In this document: positions 23,328 to 30,605 of the stretch, piece after piece
Layout of the letters: each line of letters opens with the position of its first letter
How positions within the stretch are numbered: position 1 is the first letter of the stretch
Source: a virus
Virus record (IMG/VR): IMGVR_UViG_3300045303_000084
Coordinates: 1-60,237 of that record
Direction: 5' to 3' (one strand)
DNA length: 60,237 bases
Notes under the pieces: generated by a model
Seen by the model: only the letters and a program-made list of their open reading frames with translations
Databases searched by the model: none
What the model was told of the DNA's origin: nothing
Position numbers and translations under genes: made by a program

Positions 23328-25439
23328 ATGAAACACGCAGGGATTCACTTTCCGGAGAACGCCGGCGGCGAGCATCCAAACATTGAAACTATCCTGGGGA
23401 TGCCCGGCATCAGCCACGGCTGTACGCTCATCTGCGCCCCATCAGCTCGGTACTGGTATAGACAGGCTCGCGGTGCATCACCTCTCGTCGTCTGGCGAGC
23501 GATCCCACGCCAGGGGGCGCTACCGGCGCAACTCAACTGGATCGGGAAGCGAGTTGCAGACGAATGTCTCAACCTTTGGGACGAACAACCGCATGGTGGC
23601 ATTGAGCACTTTACGCCGCTGAACGAACTGCAATTCGTCAAAGAGGCCGGCGAGGTTTTTCGCTCGTATGCTGAAACAGCCTCGAAGCTATCGAACGTGC
23701 GCATTGCCCTGCGCCAACGCTTCGACGCGCTCGGTCAGACGGTCCGGCTGATGTTCCCGGCCTGGGTGCCTCAGGATGACATGGACCGAATCCTCGAATG
23801 GGAAGACGAGGCGCGGCAGTGGGACACCATCGGCCTGCACTGCTACGGCAGCGCGGAGACGATGCGGACGCGGTACGACAGTTACCGAGCCGCGTTCCCA
23901 GACCATCCGATCTTCGTCGGTGAGTGGAACGCCAACCACGAGGGGCACGACGAGCACGCCGCGCTCCAGATGTGGGCCGAGGTTTCCAATACCGATCCCG
24001 GATTCACGGGGGCGACCTACTACATCTGGGAGACTCGGAATCAGGGTGAGGCCGACCTGTCCATCTGGGGCAACCCCGCCCGCCTCGTCCTCTTCCAGAA
24101 TCCGCCGACCGTTGCCGAACCAGAGGATCCGGTAGAACCGGAGGATCCTGAGATGCCGACGCTTGATCCGTGGCAGTATTGGACTCCCGACGCCTTGGCA
24201 ACGCTCATCCAGTGTCCGCGTGACGCGGTGGCGACGAATTGGCCCAAACTCTGCGAACAACTCGGCCACGTCGCGCGGCAAACGGGGCAAGACATCTTCC
24301 TGACGAAAGACACGCTCGTCGCGCTGGCTTCCACGGTGGCGATTGAGACGGCGCACCGCTTCCAACCAATCCACGAGTACAGGATGGCTGACGGCTCGAT
24401 CCCGGCCTACTGGTACACCTACGACGGCGGGCCGGAGTACCACGGTCGCGGCTTCATCCAGAACACGCACAAGTACAACTACGCCGACCTTGGTCCGAAG
24501 ATCGCGGCACTGTGGGGTGCCGGTCCGAATGACTTTGACTTCGTCGCCCGTCCCGATGATTTGCTCGATCCCGATCTTTCGGCAGCAGCATCAGCCATCT
24601 ACTTTCGCGACCATGCCCGCGAAGACGGTGATGGCATCCCAGAGGCAGCGTCTCGGGGTGATTGGCGCGCGGTTCGTCAGCTCGTTCAGGGTGCTGATGC
24701 TGGGCTTACTGAGCTGATATCCTACGCAACGGCACTCGGGGGAACCGTCGTCCCGCCAGTGGACGATACGACGTCCTACAGCGTCAATGTACCTGACGAC
24801 GTCGTCCTTCAGCAGAACAATTGGTCGTGCGCTGTGCGATCGACGTACGCAGCGCTCTGGGCAATGGCACAGGTTGCGCAGGGCGAGCCGGTCACGTACG
24901 GCGACGAGGGGCTACGCGACGTATATGAGTGGATGGTGCCGGCTTTGGCCGATGCCTCAGTCGGGCTCCATGATGGTAGTGGCGCGCAGCTCGCAGCCAT
25001 GCTCCGTGACAAGGGGTACGATGCCGAGAGCGTCTATCCATGCTCCATCGAGCAGGTACGCGAGCGAGCCGGTACAGAGCCGGTCCTGATCGGCGGCGCG
25101 GCCTGGAATCACTGGAGCTACGTGCGCGGGAAGCACGCCGATGGGGGGTTGATCCTGGAGAACCCGTCCCCCGGCCACGATGGTATCACCGACTACATCA
25201 GAGATAGTTGGGGGCGTCTCGGACCGTTCTCGGCAGTGTTCATCCGCCAATCTGTACCCGTTGAGCCGGAGCATACACTGCCGACGTATGAAGACCTGGC
25301 AAACCTGGAGGGCGTCGCCTATCACGATAACGGCGTCGTGATCCCAGCGCTGGAGGGGGCGAAGGCGGTCGGTGACTGGTCACAGGTTGACGCCGTCGTC
25401 AAGTTTCTCCGTGATAACGATCCTCACAAGGCCGCCTGA
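23328..25439 (+). CDS. Endolysin: glycosidase-like, GH19-like and C39-like domains
   Basis: 703 residues from ATG 23328. Residues 1-265 look like a TIM-barrel glycoside hydrolase (EHFTPLNELQF, with N-E of the acid/base type; IFVGEWNANHEG; YYIWETRN). Residues about 285-480 match a GH19 lysozyme/chitinase (ALASTVAIETAHRF; EYHGRGFIQNTHKYNYADLG). Residues about 510-660 match a C39-type peptidase (QQNNWSCAVRSTYAALWAM; AAWNHWSYVRG; ENPSPGHDG). No signal peptide is visible, so a holin should release it. No good ribosome site precedes the ATG, which is embedded in the HNH promoter. Confidence 0.85.
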   Translation: MKHAGIHFPENAGGEHPNIETILGMPGISHGCTLICAPSARYWYRQARGASPLVVWRAIPRQGALPAQLNWIGKRVADECLNLWDEQPHGGIEHFTPLNELQFVKEAGEVFRSYAETASKLSNVRIALRQRFDALGQTVRLMFPAWVPQDDMDRILEWEDEARQWDTIGLHCYGSAETMRTRYDSYRAAFPDHPIFVGEWNANHEGHDEHAALQMWAEVSNTDPGFTGATYYIWETRNQGEADLSIWGNPARLVLFQNPPTVAEPEDPVEPEDPEMPTLDPWQYWTPDALATLIQCPRDAVATNWPKLCEQLGHVARQTGQDIFLTKDTLVALASTVAIETAHRFQPIHEYRMADGSIPAYWYTYDGGPEYHGRGFIQNTHKYNYADLGPKIAALWGAGPNDFDFVARPDDLLDPDLSAAASAIYFRDHAREDGDGIPEAASRGDWRAVRQLVQGADAGLTELISYATALGGTVVPPVDDTTSYSVNVPDDVVLQQNNWSCAVRSTYAALWAMAQVAQGEPVTYGDEGLRDVYEWMVPALADASVGLHDGSGAQLAAMLRDKGYDAESVYPCSIEQVRERAGTEPVLIGGAAWNHWSYVRGKHADGGLILENPSPGHDGITDYIRDSWGRLGPFSAVFIRQSVPVEPEHTLPTYEDLANLEGVAYHDNGVVIPALEGAKAVGDWSQVDAVVKFLRDNDPHKAA

Positions 25440-25440
25440 C

Positions 25441-25605
25441 ATGCCGCGTCAACGCGCCGCCAATGAAGTTGCCCAGGCTGCGGCGCGGGCGTTTGCCCTG
25501 TTCTGGGCAGCAGAATGCCGCAAGATCGAGGAGCACATCCCCGACCCTGCGGCGCGGTGGGCCATCATGGTTGAGGCGTTGGCGAAGATCGCGCGGCAGG
25601 ACTAG
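25441..25605 (+). CDS. 54-residue helical protein
   Basis: ATG 25441 follows the endolysin stop by one base. The product is helical with AARAFALFWAAECRKIEEHI. No membrane span is evident. Possibly a lysis accessory by position. It overlaps the last codons of the opposite-strand gene at 25565. Confidence 0.5.
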   Translation: MPRQRAANEVAQAAARAFALFWAAECRKIEEHIPDPAARWAIMVEALAKIARQD

Positions 25606-25780
25606 CCCCGCGCCCATCGGCCGAGGCGGGGTCAGTGATCGGCGGTAGTGACTCATCGCAGATCCAGCATCGAGTACCGGGCCAAGGCTCGCGCGGTCGC
25701 CCACGATCCTCATCATCGCTGCATGAGAGGCACACGAGTCCGCCACCACGCATGTACGCAACTGGCTTGTCGTCATCCAT
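25565..25780 (-). CDS. Small zinc-finger protein
   Basis: 71 residues from ATG 25780. CLSC (residues 17-20) and CWIC (about 40-43) form a treble-clef-like CxxC pair (LVCLSCSDDED...TRCWICDESLPP). The start overlaps the previous stop by 8 bp in a leftward operon. Function unknown. Confidence 0.55.
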   Translation of the reverse strand: MDDDKPVAYMRGGGLVCLSCSDDEDRGRPREPWPGTRCWICDESLPPITDPASADGRGASPAARSSPTPQP

Positions 25781-26120
25781 CGCCCGCTGCCTCCGTCGCT
25801 GGCTGGGCGGCGAGGGTACGCTTGTACCGTTCAATCGCTCGCAGGCATTCACCGTAAAACGGATCGTTTAACCCCTGATCGCCGGACGGTCTAGAATACA
25901 TCGGGCGAACAATACGCACCAGGATGTCGGCGCAGTCAGTCGCCGCCTTCAGCAATCCGCTCTCCCGAGCCTCCCGCCCCTGCGCGTCGAGGACGGCCTG
26001 GGCCACGGTGACGATGTCGTGCTCGAAGCTCAGGAGCGATTCGACATCGTCTGACTCGCCATCGCGGAACGTAGCCTCGTTCAGCAGCCTCTCGGCCGCT
26101 GCTCTCATGTCGTTGTCCAT
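25773..26120 (-). CDS. Helical protein, unknown
   Basis: 115 residues from ATG 26120, with GGGAG 8 bases upstream (an earlier ATG at 26129 is too close to it). Almost fully helical (RAAAERLLNEATFRDGES; FEHDIVTVAQAVLDAQG), with a Tyr/Arg-rich C-terminus. Similar in style to the 26192 gene (AAAERL repeat), so the two may be relatives. Function unknown. Confidence 0.55.
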   Translation of the reverse strand: MDNDMRAAAERLLNEATFRDGESDDVESLLSFEHDIVTVAQAVLDAQGREARESGLLKAATDCADILVRIVRPMYSRPSGDQGLNDPFYGECLRAIERYKRTLAAQPATEAAGDG

Positions 26121-26191
26121 CCTTGTCATCTCCCTGCCTCCTGGCGCCGGCGCCTCGATTGGGACGCCGGCAGTAATGCTGCATAGGTCGG

Positions 26192-26368
26192 TCACTCATC
26201 CTGCTGTCTCAGCGCCGCGATGGTCGCCAGTGCGAACTGGGCAACCGTGAACATGTCCGTCTCGATGTTCGGTGCGACCTGTGGGTTACCGTACTCGGCA
26301 ACGTGAAGTTCAACCTCACGAACCAGTCGCTCGGCGGCTGCCTTGACCGCTTCGATCGACGTAACCAT
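26192..26368 (-). CDS. 58-residue helical protein
   Basis: ATG 26368 (or 26371) has AGGAG 5 bases upstream. The sequence begins MVTSIEAVKAAAERLVREVE and ends LATIAALRQQDE. The shared AAAERL segment with the next gene suggests a common origin. Function unknown. Confidence 0.5.
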   Translation of the reverse strand: MVTSIEAVKAAAERLVREVELHVAEYGNPQVAPNIETDMFTVAQFALATIAALRQQDE

Positions 26369-26413
26369 CATCTCTCCTGAGTGCCCGTCATAAGGCTGAC
26401 TATCGGCATCACT

Positions 26414-26433
26414 GGCCCGCCGCTCGACGGGCC
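26414..26433 (-). terminator. GC-rich stem-loop between leftward genes
   Basis: GGCCCG (26414-26419) with CGGGCC (26428-26433), 8-base loop. It lies just downstream of the 26445 gene. No T tract. Confidence 0.4.
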
Positions 26434-26444
26434 ACGGGGCGGCG

Positions 26445-26738
26445 TCAGCGGTTCTCTCTCAGGATCGCGGTCATCGCGCAGTTCGGGCAGCCGTCTCCAT
26501 CGCACGAGGCGCACGGGAGCGCGACCGGCGGATCTTCCTCCTCTTTTAGGTGCGCGATAGCGTGTTCAATCTCTCTCATCAGTGCTTGGAATTGTGCCCA
26601 CAGTTCTACGCTGCCCTGCGGGGTGTACGGGCAGTGAAGCCACGGGTAGGCGCGATCCAGGAGGCGCTCCAGCGTCTTGATACGATCCGCGCCAACCTGG
26701 GCGCGCTGCTTCCAAAGGTACGCTTCATCTTGGTCCAT
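26445..26738 (-). CDS. Zinc-ribbon and coiled-coil protein
   Basis: 97 residues from ATG 26738 behind a GAGGAGGAGAG site. Helical residues 1-68, then CASCDGDGCPNCAMTAI (about 74-90), a CxxC-x4-CxxC-like knuckle. Function unknown. Confidence 0.55.
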   Translation of the reverse strand: MDQDEAYLWKQRAQVGADRIKTLERLLDRAYPWLHCPYTPQGSVELWAQFQALMREIEHAIAHLKEEEDPPVALPCASCDGDGCPNCAMTAILRENR

Positions 26739-26767
26739 CGTCTCTCCTCCTCCTCGCGGGGGTCGTG

Positions 26768-26791
26768 GGCCGGGCGACGGTGCGCCCGGCC
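26768..26791 (-). terminator. Perfect GC-rich stem-loop
   Basis: GGCCGGGCG (26768-26776) and CGCCCGGCC (26783-26791), 9 bp, 6-base loop, downstream of the SWIM-like gene and upstream of the next ribosome site. Confidence 0.5.
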
Positions 26792-26799
26792 GCTACTTG

Positions 26800-27252
26800 C
26801 TACAGATACCGTGCCTCGATCCGCTGGCGCTGCACCGTCCTGCGTTCCTCCCATTCACGATCGCTGGCGCAGCGGTTGCAGCGTCCGTCAAGTCCGTCGA
26901 CCAATTCGCCGCACCCCTCACGGCAGGCGGGAAACAACTCATCGTAAGACGCCCTCGGCTTGCTCTGCGGCCCGAGCGCCACGTCAACCTGCGCCTGCCA
27001 CAGCTCCGACTCCAGCGCGCTCAGTTCGACCGCAAGCATATGACTGCACTGCGTCCGCGTGCGGGTCCACCAGATGCAGTGGTCGGCGCACGCGCTGGCG
27101 TCGGCGCGGACCTGATACACGCGCCCGCTCGTGCCGCTGGTGACGACGGCGTAGCGGATGCCGTTGGTGCGGACGTACGTGATGGGCTGCTCCAGGTGAG
27201 TCGATGCGCTGGCGTACTGGCTGGCGGTTGGGGTGCTAAACTGCGTTGCCAT
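26800..27252 (-). CDS. SWIM-like zinc protein
   Basis: 150 residues from ATG 27252. Residues about 28-80 read YVRTNGIRYAVV...VYQVRADASACADHC...QCSHMLAVEL. The Cys-x3-Cys...Cys-x-His order, with strands before it, resembles the SWIM zinc-binding domain found in DNA-binding and ubiquitin-related proteins. A second knuckle, CREGCGELVDGLDGRCNRC, lies at about 112-130. It is the largest gene of the leftward set. A DNA- or protein-binding role is likely, but the target is unknown. Confidence 0.55.
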   Translation of the reverse strand: MATQFSTPTASQYASASTHLEQPITYVRTNGIRYAVVTSGTSGRVYQVRADASACADHCIWWTRTRTQCSHMLAVELSALESELWQAQVDVALGPQSKPRASYDELFPACREGCGELVDGLDGRCNRCASDREWEERRTVQRQRIEARYL

Positions 27253-27277
27253 CTGAGGGTGCCTCCTCGGTGGTGCT

Positions 27278-27308
27278 GCCCCGCTCCCGGTTGCATCGGG
27301 AGCGGGGC
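27278..27308 (-). terminator. Perfect 12-bp stem-loop
   Basis: GCCCCGCTCCCG (27278-27289), 7-base loop, exact complement (27297-27308). It lies between the stop of the 27318 gene and the ribosome site of the SWIM-like gene. Confidence 0.6.
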
Positions 27309-27317
27309 GCTTTGGTG

Positions 27318-27584
27318 TTAGCGCTTGTTCCGCTGGTCGGTCGGGGTTGCCCACCCCATCTTGCGGCGGCAGTTCTTGCAGTCGGTGGCGCGCTCACCTT
27401 GCTCTAGACGCCGTTCGGGTGATGCAGCAAAACCGCTGTAGACTCGCATGCGGAACGTTCGCCGTGGCAGTCCGCATGCAACCGTGTACCCCGTCTCAGG
27501 GTTATGTGCCGTTGCAAAGTGCATGATGTCGCGCTTCTGGGTCATCCCGTCGCCGCGCCACTCTCCAAAAACCATCGTCGCCAT
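27318..27584 (-). CDS. Small protein with CxxC and His/Cys residues
   Basis: 88 residues from ATG 27584 with an AGAGGACAGGA site. FATAHNPETGYTVACGL and DCKNCRRKMGW give one likely zinc site (H, C, CxxC). Function unknown. Confidence 0.55.
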   Translation of the reverse strand: MATMVFGEWRGDGMTQKRDIMHFATAHNPETGYTVACGLPRRTFRMRVYSGFAASPERRLEQGERATDCKNCRRKMGWATPTDQRNKR

Positions 27585-27634
27585 CGTCCTGTCCTCTCCT
27601 CTGTGCGTCGGGCCGTGTGGGCCTGACGGTGGGT

Positions 27635-27654
27635 GGGGGAGGTTGCCCTCCCCC
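27635..27654 (-). terminator. GC-rich stem-loop
   Basis: GGGGGAGG (27635-27642), loop TTGC, CCTCCCCC (27647-27654). Downstream of the 27663 gene and upstream of the next leftward ribosome site. Confidence 0.5.
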
Positions 27655-27662
27655 GGTGGCGG

Positions 27663-27860
27663 TTAGGCGAGTGCCATAACCGTGTCGAACTCATCCACGC
27701 TCATCTGCGTCGTGATTGCGATGTACTCAGCTAGTGTGGCGCCGTTCGCGGAGTAAGTCGTGTCGTCCCACTCATAGCTCATCTTCTCTAGGATCGCGTC
27801 GCTGAGCACCGGATTGTTGCCGTAGAACGCTTCACGTGCTGCCTGCTCTCGCTTGGTCAT
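27663..27860 (-). CDS. 65-residue acidic protein
   Basis: ATG 27860 with GGAGAG 7 bases upstream. Helical and acidic (REQAAREAFYGNNPVLSDAI; MSVDEFDTVMALA). First gene of the leftward set, read from the promoter at 27909-27937. Its start resembles typical small actinophage-like early proteins, but no family is recognised. Confidence 0.55.
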   Translation of the reverse strand: MTKREQAAREAFYGNNPVLSDAILEKMSYEWDDTTYSANGATLAEYIAITTQMSVDEFDTVMALA

Positions 27861-27908
27861 GTCCGTCTCTCCTGGCGCCCCTGCGCTCTGTGTTCCAGGT
27901 GTGACTTC

Positions 27909-28011
27909 ACTATATACCATCGGTATGAGTCTGTCAATAGGGTTTGGGGGCAATATTGGACGAATTTTCAGACTCGTGGGTGTTGACAACTACATACCTA
28001 TGGTATATACT
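27909..28011. promoter_or_regulatory. Divergent promoter pair with matching operators
   Basis: Rightward: TTGACA (27983-27988), 17 bp, TATACT (28006-28011). Leftward: TTGACA (complement of 27932-27937), 17 bp, TATAGT (complement of 27909-27914). Each spacer/-10 region holds the palindrome ATACC-NNN-GGTAT (27914-27926 and 27994-28006). Both directions are thus probably controlled by the same regulator. Confidence 0.8.
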
Positions 28012-28038
28012 GAGGGTACAGCAGCAGGGGAGACAGAC

Positions 28039-28347
28039 ATGACGACTCACACCGCGATCACCCTCAGCAAGTGCCAGTGTGGCGAGATCACCCGAACCGA
28101 GTGGATCGCGCGATGGTTCGGCGGCTGGGAGGAGTTCCAGGTTAGTCGGTTCGGATGGGAACTCCCCCGAACGGCGATGAAGTCAGTGACCTGCCGCGCT
28201 TGCGGCGAGAAGATCGTGAAGGGCACGAAGCGGGTTGTTGGCAAGCTCGGCAAGCAGGAGTGCAACGACAAGTGCATGAGCAGCACGAGCGGCGCGTGCG
28301 AGTGCCGGTGCGAGGGTCAGAATCATGGCGGCGGCTACGCCGCCTAG
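28039..28347 (+). CDS. Cys-rich phage protein with CxCxC...GxNHG end
   Basis: 102 residues from ATG 28039 behind AGGGGAGA. CQCG near the N-terminus, CRACGEKI at about 52-59, CNDKC at about 75-79 and the C-terminal CECRCEGQNHGGGYA form one or two zinc sites. A C(E)C.C.G.NHG end is common in small phage proteins of unknown role. First gene of the rightward unit from the promoter at 27983. Confidence 0.6.
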   Translation: MTTHTAITLSKCQCGEITRTEWIARWFGGWEEFQVSRFGWELPRTAMKSVTCRACGEKIVKGTKRVVGKLGKQECNDKCMSSTSGACECRCEGQNHGGGYAA

Positions 28348-28355
28348 GAGGCGAG

Positions 28356-28592
28356 ATGGACACCTACTACACGAAACTCCCGCTCCGGAAGGTGGTTGAG
28401 ATCCGCTATGAGGGCGGGCGCCCGGTTGAGGTCTACGAATGCGGCCATGCGTTCTTCGCCCCAATGAACCCGTACTCGGGCGTCAAGAAGGCGAAGCGGC
28501 GGCGGTGCGCGTGGTGCGATCCGACCGGCCCCTTCGCCGGAGCGGATAGGCAACGGCAGAATGACATCAGGGACGGGCGCCTCTATGACTGA
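28356..28592 (+). CDS. Small protein with C-x-H and CxxC
   Basis: 78 residues behind AGGAGG. ECGHAFFAPMN and RRRCAWCDPTGP make a likely zinc ribbon. Function unknown. Coupled to the HTH gene by overlap. Confidence 0.55.
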   Translation: MDTYYTKLPLRKVVEIRYEGGRPVEVYECGHAFFAPMNPYSGVKKAKRRRCAWCDPTGPFAGADRQRQNDIRDGRLYD

Positions 28593-28833
28593 TACGATGG
28601 TCCCCGAGAGGGACATGACGCCAGCAGAATTCAGGGGATGGGTCACGCGGCTCGGGCTCTCCGAAAAGGAACTGGCCCGGCGCCTGGACACCACCCAGCC
28701 AACGATCAACCGATGGACGACAGGGCAGCGGACGCCGCCGCCGTATCTGTGGCGCGCCCTCACGCACCTGGAGGCCGAGTTGCAGGAGGAGCGCCGCCGC
28801 CCGCCCACGCCGCAGGAGAGTCGTCATGAGTGA
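28585..28833 (+). CDS. Small XRE-type helix-turn-helix protein
   Basis: 82 residues from ATG 28585, overlapping the previous stop. Residues 15-50 hold a clear HTH: WVTRLGLSEKELARRLDTTQ followed by PTINRWTTGQRTPP. The C-terminus is a charged helix. It could be the regulator of the ATACC-NNN-GGTAT operators just upstream, but nothing in the sequence proves that. Confidence 0.65.
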   Translation: MTDTMVPERDMTPAEFRGWVTRLGLSEKELARRLDTTQPTINRWTTGQRTPPPYLWRALTHLEAELQEERRRPPTPQESRHE

Positions 28834-28996
28834 GCACGTGGTCGGAACCTCGAACATCTTCGACTTCTGGCGGTCGTGGTGCTCCTGCGGCTGGTATCGT
28901 GAGCGCAAGACGCTCCGGACTGCGATCAAGGATGCTAATCGCCACCTGGATCAGGCCACAGCTCCCGCCGAGTCGCAGGGAGAACCAGGGGCATGA
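28826..28996 (+). CDS. 56-residue protein with CxCGW motif
   Basis: ATG 28826 overlaps the HTH gene, and its stop overlaps the next ATG. Contains FDFWRSWCSCGWYRERKT, a short zinc-like or structural motif often seen in phage mini-proteins. Function unknown. Confidence 0.5.
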   Translation: MSEHVVGTSNIFDFWRSWCSCGWYRERKTLRTAIKDANRHLDQATAPAESQGEPGA

Positions 28997-29277
28997 GCGA
29001 AGCACGGGAGGTCGACTACATGAGTCTGATCGACGCTGAGCGGTCACGTCTGAAGGGCGAGATCCGCGTCCTAACACGGGAGCGGGACGACGCCAGGCGA
29101 CAGGCACTCCTATTCGTTGCCGACGACTTGCGACGAGCCGCTGAGGCGCATCTCAAGAGCGCTGCCATTGAGGGGCGGCGTCTCTATCGCAAGCATCTGG
29201 CTGATACCGCACATGTCCTGATCGAGCGCGCTACGTTCTATGAGCAGCAGTCGCAGGATGACACCCAGGAGCCCTGA
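28993..29277 (+). CDS. Coiled-coil protein
   Basis: 94 residues. Residues 10-80 are an almost continuous charged helix (LIDAERSRLKGEIRVLTRER). Starts by ATGA overlap. Function unknown. Confidence 0.5.
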   Translation: MSEAREVDYMSLIDAERSRLKGEIRVLTRERDDARRQALLFVADDLRRAAEAHLKSAAIEGRRLYRKHLADTAHVLIERATFYEQQSQDDTQEP

Positions 29278-29279
29278 CC

Positions 29280-29522
29280 GTGCGCCTCGTCGTCCCCACC
29301 GTCGTTCAGCTCGACCACTGGTTCTCGCCTGCGTTTGGAGACAGGTGGACGCTGACGCATGAGGACCGCGCGCTCATCACGAGGGCGACGGCATTTGAGG
29401 CGCGCCAGGTGGCTAAGGAGATGGGGTGGCAGGTTGAGGGTGTCTCTTCCGAAGATGTCAATGCGTCCCCCGGTGCCCCTCCTGCGCCTCCTGTCCAGGA
29501 GGGCGACCAGAGTACCAGATAG
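29280..29522 (+). CDS. Small unknown protein
   Basis: 80 residues from GTG 29280, 2 bp after the previous stop. Residues 1-55 look folded (VVQLDHWFSPAFGDRWTLTH), and the rest is Pro/Ser-rich. Last gene before the convergent terminator. Confidence 0.45.
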   Translation: MRLVVPTVVQLDHWFSPAFGDRWTLTHEDRALITRATAFEARQVAKEMGWQVEGVSSEDVNASPGAPPAPPVQEGDQSTR

Positions 29523-29562
29523 GGCGGCAGAGATGAAGAAGGTCTAGGCTGCCCTATCTGGT
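29514..29562. terminator. Convergent-gene hairpin
   Basis: ACCAGATAGGGC (29514-29525) pairs perfectly with 29551-29562 across a 25-base loop, between rightward genes ending 29522 and leftward genes ending 29581. It could stop both directions. Confidence 0.55.
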
Positions 29563-29580
29563 CAGGCGGTCAAAAGACAT

Positions 29581-29781
29581 CTAGCCTGACATCTTCGGAT
29601 CGGTTTCGTTCCGTTTTCGGAGCCGAAAGAGCTGCTGTCGGCACCGATTCGAGCAGGTGTGCGCCATGCCTCGTGGCTTGCCTGATCGGGCTACGTATTC
29701 TTTGCCACACATGGCGCACGTGTAGGTAGCGCGGGGCCGGAGCGCGGCGAGCGCCCGGCCCAGGTCGGAAGCGTCGGTCAT
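29581..29781 (-). CDS. Small zinc-knuckle protein
   Basis: 66 residues from ATG 29781. CAMCGKEY and CSNRCRQQLFRLRKR form the CxxC...CxxxC knuckle with a basic tail seen in several other proteins here, including the N-terminus of the HNH enzymes. Possibly a nucleic-acid-binding mini-protein. Overlaps the upstream gene by 4 bp. Confidence 0.55.
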   Translation of the reverse strand: MTDASDLGRALAALRPRATYTCAMCGKEYVARSGKPRGMAHTCSNRCRQQLFRLRKRNETDPKMSG

Positions 29782-30140
29782 GAGGCGCGCTCCTCTCGTG
29801 GCTTCAGTCGTCGTCCGTGCTGCGCCAGCGCTCGCCCAAACTGGTAGCCGCAACGGGTCCGGCAGAACAGTCCGTCGCCGTCCTCTCCGTACGTGCCGGT
29901 CGGCGCCGTGACGGCTCGCTGCTTCGTGTAGGGAGCCGAATCACTGCCGCACTGCTCGCACTTGTAGCGACCACTGGCGGGGTCAAGGTAGATAGCCACG
30001 TAGCAGCAGCGGGATGTCGATCTCCGGATGCTCTCCGTCTGAAACTGGCCGGTCCACGTTGTGATCTGTCGGAGCTGAGCCCCGCACCATAGACAGGTGC
30101 GGGGCTCGTTCGTCGCGCCGTAGTCCTTGTCGCGTGCCAT
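29778..30140 (-). CDS. Protein with three CxxC knuckles
   Basis: 120 residues from ATG 30140 behind GGGAGG. CLWCGAQL (16-23), CEQCGSDS (about 62-69) and CRTRCGYQF (about 94-102). Two or three zinc ribbons on a short chain. Function unknown. Confidence 0.55.
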   Translation of the reverse strand: MARDKDYGATNEPRTCLWCGAQLRQITTWTGQFQTESIRRSTSRCCYVAIYLDPASGRYKCEQCGSDSAPYTKQRAVTAPTGTYGEDGDGLFCRTRCGYQFGRALAQHGRRLKPREERAS

Positions 30141-30141
30141 C

Positions 30142-30468
30142 TCAGACCTCCCGGCCGGCGGCGCAGTCGCCGCGCTCAACGTGCTTGTAACGCATGTGCT
30201 GCTCACAATCCAGGCAGACGGGGCGCGGATCGTACGCGCCTTCGATGACTTCGATGGTGCCCTTCGGCCACGGTGCCCAGAGGTTGACTTGACGAATCTC
30301 GGTCAGGTTCAGCGTCCCGTGGTCGGTGCGGTCATCGTTGCTGAAAATCTGGTAGAGATTCGGGCGGAACTTCTCTTGCTGAGCGGTGTACCCGAGGACG
30401 GCCGGCGGGTTGCCAGGGTAGCTGTAGCGGCAGTTGAAGCAGTCGCAGCCGGTGACGATGGTTGCCAT
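30142..30468 (-). CDS. Small protein with CxC, CxxC zinc motifs
   Basis: 108 residues from ATG 30468 behind AGGAG. CDCFNCRYSYPGNPP at the N-terminus and CLDCEQH near the C-terminus. First gene of a leftward unit driven by the promoter at 30496-30524. Function unknown. Confidence 0.55.
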   Translation of the reverse strand: MATIVTGCDCFNCRYSYPGNPPAVLGYTAQQEKFRPNLYQIFSNDDRTDHGTLNLTEIRQVNLWAPWPKGTIEVIEGAYDPRPVCLDCEQHMRYKHVERGDCAAGREV

Positions 30469-30495
30469 GTGAGGACTCCTTGCCTGTCTGAAGAC

Positions 30496-30524
30496 ATCAT
30501 ACCACTAGCGCTAGCGTTACGCAA
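30496..30524 (-). promoter_or_regulatory. Leftward promoter with palindromic operator
   Basis: Minus strand TTGCGT (complement of 30519-30524), 17 bp, TGG-TATGAT (-10 complement of 30496-30501). The spacer contains the perfect palindrome CTAGCGCTAG, a likely repressor site. Confidence 0.65.
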
Positions 30525-30605
30525 GGGGTCTAGAGCACCAATCTGACGAATCCGAAAAACTCGTTCAGCGCGACTCGTGCCGCTCGCCGTCCGTACAATG
30601 TCTAC

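Noticed and set aside
27909-28011. The strong divergent promoters as the phage immunity region
   Set aside because: The repressor, Cro-like protein and integrase lie at 30.6-32.7 kb with a different operator sequence. This region serves the accessory genes.
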